Source: a virus
DNA: 33,044 nucleotides
Strand: one strand, 5' to 3'
Virus record (IMG/VR): IMGVR_UViG_3300042868_004861
Coordinates: 1-33,044 of that record
Shown: positions 15,143 to 23,782 of the stretch, piece after piece
How the letters are laid out: every line of letters starts with the position of its first letter
Numbering within the stretch: position 1 is the stretch's first letter
Notes under the pieces: model-generated
The model's input: the letters and a program-made list of their open reading frames with translations, nothing else
Databases searched by the model: none
What the model was told of the DNA's origin: nothing
Made by a program: the position numbers and the translations under genes

Positions 15143-16426
15143 TTATCTCAATACCAAGGTTCCCTCTAAAAGCTGCGTAATCACCCCGGTTGTAACATCA
15201 GATGTCGAAATTGGCAGGTATTTCACAGTGGACGTATTAGCCGGAAGTGCAGGGTCAGAGAATGGGCCGCGCACGTCATCCAACACAGTCCCGGTGACAT
15301 CCATTGCGAGATACGTCACAAGTGTCTGTGAGTTTTTTTCAATTGGGAGAATTGAGATATTGAAATCCTCGTCAACATTGTAAGTTGTCTTGCCATATGC
15401 GGTAGCTGCATATGATCCGGTGGGATCCAAATTCAGCAACTCTACTCGCTCAGCAATCACGTCTGTTGCATCGCTGATTGAAGCCAGCCCGGTCGCGTCG
15501 ATATTGACGAAATACGTTGAGGTCGGATCAGTCCAATTCTGCCAATCATATTTCGACTGCGTAAACACCACAGGGTCATCATCACCGAATAATGTATTCG
15601 ATATAACCTCAGCGGTTATCTCTCCGCCGCCATTCTCGTAAGTGCAGTTCAGAGTAAATGGTGTTCCTCCATTCAACCCATCACCATATGAAGTTGAGTC
15701 TGCCGTGAAATCAGTTCTGGCTTCATTGCTGCCGATTTCCACATAACCGGCTCCAGTTGTTGATGCGCTGGTAAGCGTCACCGATATTGTTGCCGGGGAT
15801 GCTGTTGTTTTGATGAATGAATGGGAGAAAGATGAGCCGCTTGCAAGGCTCCCGGTATCGATCACAGTTGTTCCATTCCATACAACCTCAAAGCGGAATG
15901 TTGATGCTCCAGAAGTAAATCCATCAGATTTGAATGCAACCTCACCAATTCCTGATCCTAGCGTAATTGTCCTAGTTCCCGGCCCGCCGCCCGGAGGGAA
16001 AGTCCCACCCCACCCGTAACTTTGATTTGCTGCACCGATATTATATCCAGATGTCGGGAATGGATATGGATCAGAAACCGCAATGATGTCTGTGTCATCG
16101 GAGAATTCAATCTCACCGGATCCATTCACGCTCGCGTAGAAAACCCCATCTTCAGCCAACCATGATTCGGATGCGTATGGAAACATCCAACCATATGGGG
16201 TTGATCCCGGAACGACATTGTTCCGAATGAGGATGTTTCGACCTGACCCGCCAGCGAACCTTGGGGCGAATCTTGCGGTATTCGATACTGGATCCACTAA
16301 TACAGCAGCGGTTTCCGTATTGCCGATATATTTGTAAAATGTCGTGGATTGTGAGATATCAATAACCGCGCCAGTTTCAGCGGTGACATTTCCAAATGCA
16401 TCCTTGTTGGTTGAAAATTGGGCCAT
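15143..16426 (-). CDS. Tail-tip structural protein (427 aa)
   Basis: The protein is beta-rich, low in Lys and high in Thr/Ser/Gly, with a central FPPGGGPGTRTITLGSGIGE segment and a C-terminal domain. No enzymatic motif is seen. The position between the hub and the fibre-attachment protein marks it as a baseplate or central tip component. I do not recognise a specific family. Confidence 0.65.
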   Translation of the reverse strand: MAQFSTNKDAFGNVTAETGAVIDISQSTTFYKYIGNTETAAVLVDPVSNTARFAPRFAGGSGRNILIRNNVVPGSTPYGWMFPYASESWLAEDGVFYASVNGSGEIEFSDDTDIIAVSDPYPFPTSGYNIGAANQSYGWGGTFPPGGGPGTRTITLGSGIGEVAFKSDGFTSGASTFRFEVVWNGTTVIDTGSLASGSSFSHSFIKTTASPATISVTLTSASTTGAGYVEIGSNEARTDFTADSTSYGDGLNGGTPFTLNCTYENGGGEITAEVISNTLFGDDDPVVFTQSKYDWQNWTDPTSTYFVNIDATGLASISDATDVIAERVELLNLDPTGSYAATAYGKTTYNVDEDFNISILPIEKNSQTLVTYLAMDVTGTVLDDVRGPFSDPALPANTSTVKYLPISTSDVTTGVITQLLEGTLVLR

Positions 16427-16431
16427 GACTT

Positions 16432-19194
16432 TTAGACGTAAACAATGTTATCTTGCGATGTCTTGCGAATTTTATCCACCAGCGTTCGGTAATCATTCCG
16501 AGCCGGAGCACCGAGGCTGATCGTGGTTCGTCCGGTTTCGATCTCCAGCGATTCGCCGGACACCAATGCGCCCATGGTGGAATATGCCGGAATTGAATTG
16601 ATCAGGTTGATCTTATTGCCTCGGTATCGAGTCGCACCAACATCCTCTTCTTCAAGAGTGATTGCGCCCTCGTATGGGATCCAGTTCTGGCTTGATTTTA
16701 GGAAGTCAGCAAGCCCTGCGGGTGGATTGATGAACGAGTAATCAGCGGGTTTGTAAACTGTCGTGGAGCTTGAACCTCCGGGAGTAGCTACGGCAGAGAA
16801 TGAGAATGGTTTTTGATAGTAAAACACCCAATTTGAATCAGAAGATTGCCCCGTGTATCCACTCTCAACAAACGAAAACCCAGCGGCATCAATATAACTA
16901 GGTCTGTATCTTGTCGGTGTTTCATCTCCTGTATCTCTAGTCCATATTAAATACATGCTTCCAGAAACAGTAACATTAACAGTAGTTATGCCAGCCCAAT
17001 CAGCTGGTGTTCCAGATGTAATAATAGAATGCCCAGAGAGAGAGTTACCTGATTTATCTTTTATAGAATATCCACCAACAGTAAAATTCTTTTTTGTAAC
17101 ATTACTTGAAGGTAGGCCGACATAGTCAGCCCTTGTTCTAACATTAACAAGCGTTCTAGCTGTATATTCTATTCCAATAGGCAACCTACTAAGACCAGCG
17201 GCCTTAGCCGCGCTAACACAAGACGAGTCCGAATCATGCGCCAAGTTAGCAATACTACCGCTTGTCGTAATTGTCTGGTTCTCAAACAAATCATTCGGCA
17301 GGAATGTATCTAACTCAGGCCCAGATATTGTAATCACCTGCCGTTTTGTTATGTTCTTCCCAGTCTGAGCAGATCCAGATTCCTGTTTCTGGAATACTGT
17401 TCTACCTACTGTATTCCTCGTTACCGATGGCAATGTCACTTGCTGAACCTCAAGTTCAATGATTGGGTTGATATCGATTGAAGTTATCGGGGATGTAGAT
17501 TGGTTAAATGTTACTGCGCCAGCAGTGGGCCTGCGCGTCACAATCAATTTTGCAGGATATGTAGCATAATCAAAATATGACATTGCGTCTGGAACTAACC
17601 TGACAAGCTCAGAAATAACCTGTCCGCATGTCGATTGGTTAAGAGTGATTCTTGGGAATGCGGTCATCGCAGCAACCGATGATCCTCCGCTGATCGGGGC
17701 GATTGGGCATCCAAGTTGATTTGCCCTATCGATCGCTTGCTCAATGCTGGTCTTTAGGTTCTGCCCGGCACTAGCAGTCCCGAACACATAAGTAATTCTT
17801 TCCCCAGATGTTCCTGATCCATCTTGCCTAACGCTGGTAAATGGAACCTTTTCTAGAAACCACCATGGCCCAGATACAGTGATCTGGAAGTCATGCGATC
17901 CGCTTTGAATTGAACTGCGGACATTCGTGACATTACCAAAGAAGAAGCTAACTCCATCCCTGTAAAGCGTCACTTCCTGTCTCAGAGTTGGGATTACGGT
18001 ATTTAATGATGGGATATTGCTAGGGTTTGGAGCCTGAACTGTGGCGTATTTAATAACCACGATCCCCGACGATCCATTAGCGCCGATCCTGATTGTTGCT
18101 TTTTTAAACACCCCTGCCCCACCCCGTCCGGTATTTTGTATGACTGAACCATCAACAGTATTTCCGGTAGTGAGCGATGGATCCCTGACTCCGCCACCAA
18201 CCGAATATGTCACGGCTGTCCCGGTGATGCTTGACGCAGTTCCGGCCCCGCCATTTGCAGTTGCCACGCTGACATTCGCCCCTACAGCCCCAGATCCGCC
18301 ACCGGTTCCAGATGTGGTTGATGCAGATCCGCCACCATTCCGCCCCTGCCCGGTAATTCCGGTTCCGCCAGCACCAGCACATGTTCCGCCACCGCCAGAT
18401 CCACCCGCTCGCCCAGCGACTGCGGTTGTGCCTGATACGCTCGCTCCACCACCGCCGCCCGAGCAGGTCACTAGCGTTCCAATTGAGGAACCGCCTCCAT
18501 CCGATGCGGCGGTTTGAGGGACTAGCGCCATGCCACCATCGCCGACTGTGATTGCATATGTTCCGGCGGTGACTGCGATTGATCCAGTCTTGAATCCTCC
18601 AGCCCCACCACCGCCACCAGATCGATTTGATGAATTGCCGCCGCCTGATCCGCCACCCGCGACGACAAGATATTCAATGGTTCCCGGGTTGGTTACGACA
18701 AATGAATCTGACGCAAGGAATGTGTGTGTTCTAAATCCTGTTGTATCAGTAACGGATCCGCCAGTGGCTATCACGCCTTGAACTACATATTCTGCGACTT
18801 GTGTATCGCTATCCAGCAATCCCGCCTTCTCAGCAAAAACCTTGAGCGTTGATGGGTTAGCGATCGTTAGTGTCGCGCCATTTGCCACAACAGGGCTTGA
18901 TGAATTTGGATTCGATCCGTCTGTCGTGTATCTGATCGTAGCGCCAGCGGTTGCACATGTCACAGTAACGGCAACGGTCGAACTTGTCTGAACCGATGAA
19001 TCCGGGCTAACTGCTGGAGTCGCAACATATTGCGCGGCGGTTACATCCTGTAGAGCGATATTAAATGTAAGCTCATCTGCCTCAAGACTCTTGAAATCTA
19101 GCTTGGCGGAACTGATATTCCTAGCCTCTAGGGTTGTGACTGAATCATCCCAACCTTGTCCAGTTTCACCTTTGATTGTCCAATTTACTGGCAT
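16432..19194 (-). CDS. Baseplate hub with inserted chitobiase-like and glycine-rich domains (920 aa)
   Basis: The ends look like a single tail hub: residues 1-55 (LDFKSLEADELTFNI) and 395-920 (TLRQEVTLYRDGVSFFFGNV onward). Between them are a chitobiase/hexosaminidase C-terminal-like module (about 60-138, with ATIRYTTDGSNP) and a glycine-rich adhesin-like module (about 145-385, with YLVVAGGGSGGG and GGGGGAGGF). Such modules are usually found in surface proteins and fibre tips, so here they may decorate the tail tip. Residues about 617-801 (16790-17345) contain no GATC and are AT-rich, indicating mosaic exchange. Confidence 0.75.
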   Translation of the reverse strand: MPVNWTIKGETGQGWDDSVTTLEARNISSAKLDFKSLEADELTFNIALQDVTAAQYVATPAVSPDSSVQTSSTVAVTVTCATAGATIRYTTDGSNPNSSSPVVANGATLTIANPSTLKVFAEKAGLLDSDTQVAEYVVQGVIATGGSVTDTTGFRTHTFLASDSFVVTNPGTIEYLVVAGGGSGGGNSSNRSGGGGGAGGFKTGSIAVTAGTYAITVGDGGMALVPQTAASDGGGSSIGTLVTCSGGGGGASVSGTTAVAGRAGGSGGGGTCAGAGGTGITGQGRNGGGSASTTSGTGGGSGAVGANVSVATANGGAGTASSITGTAVTYSVGGGVRDPSLTTGNTVDGSVIQNTGRGGAGVFKKATIRIGANGSSGIVVIKYATVQAPNPSNIPSLNTVIPTLRQEVTLYRDGVSFFFGNVTNVRSSIQSGSHDFQITVSGPWWFLEKVPFTSVRQDGSGTSGERITYVFGTASAGQNLKTSIEQAIDRANQLGCPIAPISGGSSVAAMTAFPRITLNQSTCGQVISELVRLVPDAMSYFDYATYPAKLIVTRRPTAGAVTFNQSTSPITSIDINPIIELEVQQVTLPSVTRNTVGRTVFQKQESGSAQTGKNITKRQVITISGPELDTFLPNDLFENQTITTSGSIANLAHDSDSSCVSAAKAAGLSRLPIGIEYTARTLVNVRTRADYVGLPSSNVTKKNFTVGGYSIKDKSGNSLSGHSIITSGTPADWAGITTVNVTVSGSMYLIWTRDTGDETPTRYRPSYIDAAGFSFVESGYTGQSSDSNWVFYYQKPFSFSAVATPGGSSSTTVYKPADYSFINPPAGLADFLKSSQNWIPYEGAITLEEEDVGATRYRGNKINLINSIPAYSTMGALVSGESLEIETGRTTISLGAPARNDYRTLVDKIRKTSQDNIVYV

Positions 19195-19198
19195 GGTG

Positions 19199-20635
19199 TT
19201 ATCTTTGCGGGAGTGCTAGATTATTTACGCGAGAGCGCAAGTCGGAGATAGCATTATTAGCAGCTCCTATCTTGCTTACCAATTCATTATTTATGCGGAT
19301 CAATTCCTGAAGCGTAGAGATAGATGTATTCTGCCCGGCCCTGAGTGTTCCCATTAGGGTATTGAGACTTGCCGCAACTTGCTGTTGCTCATTGGCAGTA
19401 ATTTGACCATCTGCCGCCGCCTGTAGCAATTGATTCTTGGCGTTCTCTTGCGCCTGATTGATTGGCTCAAAACTTTCAATGGCAGTAGATATCGCTTGAG
19501 CCGCCCCGCTCATTTGCTGGGATGCTGCCGTTATTGCTTGGGATTTCTCGGACAACTTGTATTCCGATTCGATCTTTTCGATTTCGATCTTTGCACCCTC
19601 AATAGCCTGATCAACTTTGGCAGCTTGAGTATAAGATGCAGTAGTAAGCTCACCAATTCTTTGTGGTGCTTGATCGATGAAATCAAATAATCCAGAAATC
19701 TGCTTTTCTATTCCAGCAAGTTTTGATTCCGCTTGAGCTACTGCGGATGATTTAAATCCCTCACCCTCAACACCCGCTTTTATTAGTCTCTCATCTGATG
19801 CTCTAGAGATATTTAGTTGATTTGTTAAATCTTGCTGTTGCTGTTGTAGCCTAGCAATCCTAGCTTCTGCATCAGAAACTTCACGATCGAGATCATCTCT
19901 TTGACTCTTGATGTTGTTATATCTTGCGATTTCACCTTGAACCCCAGCCTCTATATCAGCGATCGCAGCTTCTTTTTGCCTTTCCGCTGATTGTTTCCGT
20001 AGCTCATCTAATGCAGCTTCAGCATTTGTAATCTGCCCGATCTGCGCCAAATATCTAATGGCTTTTTCCGTTAGATCATCTTGCTTCTTAGCTAAATCCT
20101 CTTCGGTTTTGATCCTATTGTTTTTTACATCAATTAAGCCAAGTTCACTTTCACGGAGGATGTTCGTTAATTGGGATTGCCTCTCAATTGAGCTAATCGC
20201 AGCCTTGGATTTCTCGCCGCCTTGAGCTTCATAAAGTTTTATTAACTTATCTTGGAACTCCTCTGTTGCTTCTGTGGTTTTTCTTAACGCCTCCTCTGCA
20301 TCACCGGATCCAGTTACTATCTCATAGGCGACTTTGGCAACAATTGCACCAACGGCAACGAAAGCCCCGATGATTGCCCCTTTTGGGCCGAATGCGCCAA
20401 GTAGTTGTGGAGCCTGTTGAGCGAATGCCGTAAATGCGCTGGTTCCCATGGAAACCTGAGTCGCAAAGTCTTGAACCTGATAGCCAGCCTGTGCTGCTAG
20501 GCTTCCAACATTGCCAGTAGCAGTAGCTGCTTTCGTATTAGCCGTAGACAGCTTATCCATCGCAGCAGCAGCTTGCGTAGCCCCAGCCGTATTAGCCGTA
20601 GTGCTGATGTCAATGTTGACCTTTTTCGATGCCAT
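19199..20635 (-). CDS. Tail tape measure protein (478 aa)
   Basis: The N-terminus (about 1-70) is Ala/Thr-rich; a hydrophobic hairpin-like segment lies at about 86-107. The rest is helical and coiled coil (for example ARIARLQQQQQDL). With the usual rule of about 0.15 nm per residue the tail would be near 70 nm. The position after the tube and before the hub fits. It is shorter than most siphophage tape measures. The central coils (19500-20300) are more AT-rich than the neighbouring genes. Confidence 0.8.
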   Translation of the reverse strand: MASKKVNIDISTTANTAGATQAAAAMDKLSTANTKAATATGNVGSLAAQAGYQVQDFATQVSMGTSAFTAFAQQAPQLLGAFGPKGAIIGAFVAVGAIVAKVAYEIVTGSGDAEEALRKTTEATEEFQDKLIKLYEAQGGEKSKAAISSIERQSQLTNILRESELGLIDVKNNRIKTEEDLAKKQDDLTEKAIRYLAQIGQITNAEAALDELRKQSAERQKEAAIADIEAGVQGEIARYNNIKSQRDDLDREVSDAEARIARLQQQQQDLTNQLNISRASDERLIKAGVEGEGFKSSAVAQAESKLAGIEKQISGLFDFIDQAPQRIGELTTASYTQAAKVDQAIEGAKIEIEKIESEYKLSEKSQAITAASQQMSGAAQAISTAIESFEPINQAQENAKNQLLQAAADGQITANEQQQVAASLNTLMGTLRAGQNTSISTLQELIRINNELVSKIGAANNAISDLRSRVNNLALPQR

Positions 20636-20636
20636 A

Positions 20637-21434
20637 TTATGGGGCGATTAATCGTCCAGTTACGGATGTGTTGAGCAGGACGGATGTGCCTACTTGTGAT
20701 GCGGCAACGGATACATTTGCGTCATAGAATGTAATCTCATTCATCGGACTGAATGCAACCCCTGCTGTCGTATTTACCGATGTTGGGGATGCAGTAATTC
20801 CGGTTGCAGTGGTTCCGGTTCCGCCAATCGAGATGTTCAAAGTTGAATCGTTAGAAGCATATGGGCTGCGTCGAGTCAGGATCATATCAGCTCCGGATCC
20901 AGATACAGCAAAAAGCATTTGAATCTGAGGGATTATGGAAAAATAAGCCCGAACTGTTGCCATCCATTGTGATGCAGTCTGTCCAAGAGTTACCGGGACA
21001 TCAAACGCAAATGGATTGGAATCAATGCCAGATGCAGTCAGGATTGCTCGCACATTTCCTGCCCCAGTTACTGTACCCACGCCAGTTGTAGTTTCGACCT
21101 GCCTAGTTCCCATAAAAGTTGGGTAAGGTTGGGTCAGTTTAAATATAGAATTTTGCTGATTTGAGAAATAAGTAGGCAATACAAGTAGAAAGTATGAAAC
21201 GAATCTCTGGTATTGATTACTTTCTGCATCAACCAAACTAAACCGACTATCAAACGACACAGTCGCCATTGTTCCGGGACGCCAGAATTGACGCCCCCAA
21301 GTGCCGCCAACATAGGACACCGATTGGAATTGGCTATCATACGAGATGCTGAGATTTGATGTCTCAGCCCCAGGGCCTTGATCCCATCCAGCAAGATCGA
21401 TGATCTTATCGCCTATGAATGCGGCAGCGTACAT
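20637..21434 (-). CDS. Putative distal tail protein (265 aa)
   Basis: A beta-rich N-terminal part (ISYDSQFQSVSYVGGTWGRQFW) resembles the tail-tube-like fold of distal tail proteins. The C-terminal part is Thr/Ser/Gly-rich. It overlaps the tube gene by 1 bp (TAATG) and directly precedes the tape measure, where other phages usually have the tail assembly chaperones. The call rests on position and composition. Confidence 0.55.
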   Translation of the reverse strand: MYAAAFIGDKIIDLAGWDQGPGAETSNLSISYDSQFQSVSYVGGTWGRQFWRPGTMATVSFDSRFSLVDAESNQYQRFVSYFLLVLPTYFSNQQNSIFKLTQPYPTFMGTRQVETTTGVGTVTGAGNVRAILTASGIDSNPFAFDVPVTLGQTASQWMATVRAYFSIIPQIQMLFAVSGSGADMILTRRSPYASNDSTLNISIGGTGTTATGITASPTSVNTTAGVAFSPMNEITFYDANVSVAASQVGTSVLLNTSVTGRLIAP

Positions 21435-22345
21435 TATGCGACTGTGAGAACAGTGAACAATGCGTTAGGTGATCCAGATGTGAATGTGCGCCGAGCCGCC
21501 ATGGTAAGCTGACCGACTCGATTGTCGGTTGGACTGAATCGTTTCTGAATATCGATCACTTGCACAGCAAGGCAGTCGAAATTCAATCCGCCAGATGTGC
21601 TAGTGCTGATATCGAGCGTTGAGTTTGCGAGATCCTCACCAACATCCAACGATCCGAAATAGGTATCGAATGAATTAGCTAAAGCCCCAGTCGGAATGCA
21701 GGTGATGTTCACGCCGAGATTCTGGAGCGACATATCAACCGTACCCATACCATCAACAGTTACGGGGTTAAGACTTAAGTCGAATGCGATCTCAAATCCA
21801 GCCTCGGAGTAGAAAGGCCCGACTGCGCCTAGCGTTGCTTGGTATGGAGCAGTAACGATCAAAGACGGACTGAATGCCGAGCCAATCGCTGCGCCAGCAG
21901 TAGCAGAATAATAATCAGCTAATGAACTTGGGTCGCCGCTCTTATCCACTAATCCGGTGAATTGAACCGATCCGAATGCGGTGTTGTTAGCTGTGCATCG
22001 AATCGAGGGCATCTGCGTCACGGCAGCATTGTTGATCGTGTAAGTCTGATCAACGGATGTGATCACAAGCGGCTTGTCGGCTGATCCATAAATCGATCCA
22101 CCGATTGCTGTGCTGCCATATGGGAAAAGCGTAGTTAATGCCTCGATCTCGCCAACTGGTTCAAACTCAACAACAACTTGGAAGTCTGTCTTTGCCTTGC
22201 CAACAATGCCATAGGCATCGGTTTCCTTGTCAAAGGTCGAGTTGGTCATGGTCAGCGAAACGCCGCCCTTGGAGTAGAATGTTGCTCCATCGTAACCGAT
22301 CTTACATGGGCCTCGAACGATTGTTGCTCTATCAAATGTTGCCAT
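21434..22345 (-). CDS. Major tail tube protein (303 aa)
   Basis: The start TFDRATIVRGPCKIGYDGATFYSKGGV and the repeated beta-strand pattern are like tube proteins that stack into hexameric rings. No sheath gene is present nearby, which favours a non-contractile tail. Start context is AATT-ATG without a Shine-Dalgarno. The gene ends in a 1-bp overlap with the next. Confidence 0.75.
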   Translation of the reverse strand: MATFDRATIVRGPCKIGYDGATFYSKGGVSLTMTNSTFDKETDAYGIVGKAKTDFQVVVEFEPVGEIEALTTLFPYGSTAIGGSIYGSADKPLVITSVDQTYTINNAAVTQMPSIRCTANNTAFGSVQFTGLVDKSGDPSSLADYYSATAGAAIGSAFSPSLIVTAPYQATLGAVGPFYSEAGFEIAFDLSLNPVTVDGMGTVDMSLQNLGVNITCIPTGALANSFDTYFGSLDVGEDLANSTLDISTSTSGGLNFDCLAVQVIDIQKRFSPTDNRVGQLTMAARRTFTSGSPNALFTVLTVA

Positions 22346-22349
22346 AATT

Positions 22350-22829
22350 TTATCTTTCTGGGTCTGTGTTGGTTAAACCGATTGGTATTGTGAATGTGAT
22401 GACTTGCTGAAGCATCGACTCATTCGCCTGTTGAGACATTGAATCGAACAATAAAACCCCACCGGACAATGCAAGCCCATCTGCATCCAGCGGTTGGTGA
22501 TGATGAATTAGTCTGCAAATCGCCTCAGCGATCTCTGTGCAGGATGGTTGGTGATTTCCCCTTGATCTCCACAATGATGGAATTTCAGATATGGTGACTT
22601 TAAATGAGGAATTGTTAAGATATGGGCCGGGTGTATCCGGGGAGTCGGCATCTGCGGAATCGAAATTGATCAGAACGAATGCCCCTGCGGTCTGCATTGC
22701 ATTCAAGATCGACTTCTCAACGTCCTTTTGATCCTCGACCAGCACAGGAATCTTTGGAACTGTGCGGAAATAATCATGGTCAGCCAATCTCTTGGCTATG
22801 CTTTCCACGATCTGGCGAATGATGCTCAT
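22350..22829 (-). CDS. Head-tail joining/tail terminator-like protein (159 aa)
   Basis: Position (between the connector and the tube gene) and the fold pattern (N-terminal helix, then KIPVLVEDQKDVEK, then a C-terminal strand pair) resemble DUF1834/Mu gp37-like or tail-terminator proteins. It overlaps the upstream connector by ATGA. The specific role is inferred. Confidence 0.6.
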   Translation of the reverse strand: MSIIRQIVESIAKRLADHDYFRTVPKIPVLVEDQKDVEKSILNAMQTAGAFVLINFDSADADSPDTPGPYLNNSSFKVTISEIPSLWRSRGNHQPSCTEIAEAICRLIHHHQPLDADGLALSGGVLLFDSMSQQANESMLQQVITFTIPIGLTNTDPER

Positions 22830-23278
22830 GGTGAGGTGGAGAAATCCATAACCCGGGATCCTCCGTAGCGGAATGAGGAATTGCTGGAATATGAGAAAGA
22901 AGATGCCCCGGGATCATCCGAATCAGCATCATTCTTGGCTAGGTCATCAAGGTAGTTCTCAGCTTCCTCAATGGATGATTTGCGATCATCGCCATTGAAT
23001 TCAGCCAAGGAAGGAAAAGCATCGGACAGCAAACGCCTTGCAAGGGCATATGCATGGCGTTGCGCCCCGGGTGGCACATAGACACTAGAATTGACCACAG
23101 GCGGCAATCCGCGCTTCCTGCGCCCAGTATTGACCCGGCTGGCAATGTCCAATGCAACATGGGTCAGAACCTCCGTCACCTTTGCTTCAGGTGCAGCAGA
23201 TTCAGCGAGCAATGCAGCGATCTCATCAGAACCAAGTCGGCCCTGTAATCCTGCAAATGTCAGTTCAGCCCATGCCAT
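22826..23278 (-). CDS. Head-tail connector protein (150 aa)
   Basis: The N-terminal helical part (LGSDEIAALLAES, AALDIASRVNTGRRKRGLPP, about 15-60) is characteristic of Mu gp36-like/DUF1320 connectors, which form the ring below the portal. The C-terminal part is acidic and Ser-rich, which is unusual and may be a flexible extension. Start AAT-ATG without a Shine-Dalgarno; an attenuator-like hairpin lies directly upstream (23295-23338). Confidence 0.65.
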   Translation of the reverse strand: MAWAELTFAGLQGRLGSDEIAALLAESAAPEAKVTEVLTHVALDIASRVNTGRRKRGLPPVVNSSVYVPPGAQRHAYALARRLLSDAFPSLAEFNGDDRKSSIEEAENYLDDLAKNDADSDDPGASSFSYSSNSSFRYGGSRVMDFSTSP

Positions 23279-23294
23279 ATTATATTTAGAAAAT

Positions 23295-23338
23295 TGCCGC
23301 TGATCCGAGGGAAATGAACAAACCCCAGACCAGCGGCA
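23295..23338 (-). terminator. Attenuator-like hairpin between capsid and connector genes
   Basis: TGCCGCTG and CAGCGGCA (8-bp arms, 23295-23302 and 23331-23338) enclose 28 nt, with further GGG/CCC pairing inside. Read leftward, the stem is followed by ATTTTCTA. It fits partial termination after the abundant capsid genes, before the lower-demand connector genes. Confidence 0.55.
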
Positions 23339-23355
23339 CGATTAGCAACCCAGTA

Positions 23356-23754
23356 TTAGAACAGGAGCTTGGTCACAAAGGAACCACTAAAGGTTCCAGC
23401 GGTCGCATCCGATGTCTGCTCGACTCGCACATAGCGGCGGCAAGCCGGGCTAAGGCGAAAGCGAACCGACTTGGCGGCAACGCCAGATCCGGTAGCGGTT
23501 TGGGTAGTTGCGACTGCTGGATCAAGAGCGGCAAAGGTCACGCCATCGGCGCTGTCTTTGAAGGTGTAGGTAAGAACCTTAGTGCTGGTAATGCCAGATG
23601 CGGCTGGAGCAGATACTTCCACTACAACATCTTCGATGTCACCAGCGAAAACCTGTTCAAGGTCAAAGACTGCGGAGTTAGCGCCAGCTTGGGCGATTGC
23701 CACCGACGAGGTGTAGGCGGCATCTTGTTGATTGCGATTGAATTCAAAGGCCAT
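23356..23754 (-). CDS. Candidate capsid decoration protein (132 aa)
   Basis: This is a small beta-rich protein of 132 residues. It lies immediately downstream of the major capsid gene, where head decoration or stabilising proteins usually are. The N-terminus (FEFNRNQQDAAYTSSV) begins after an AAT-ACGAC-ATG start without a Shine-Dalgarno. There is no catalytic motif. The name is from position and size only. Confidence 0.55.
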   Translation of the reverse strand: MAFEFNRNQQDAAYTSSVAIAQAGANSAVFDLEQVFAGDIEDVVVEVSAPAASGITSTKVLTYTFKDSADGVTFAALDPAVATTQTATGSGVAAKSVRFRLSPACRRYVRVEQTSDATAGTFSGSFVTKLLF

Positions 23755-23782
23755 TGTCGTATTATCTATTTAGGGGTTAGGA

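Noticed and set aside
18041-18517. 158-residue plus-strand proline-rich ORF opposite the glycine-rich hub module
   Set aside because: Proline runs are the complement of glycine codons (GGN against CCN) and have no independent support.
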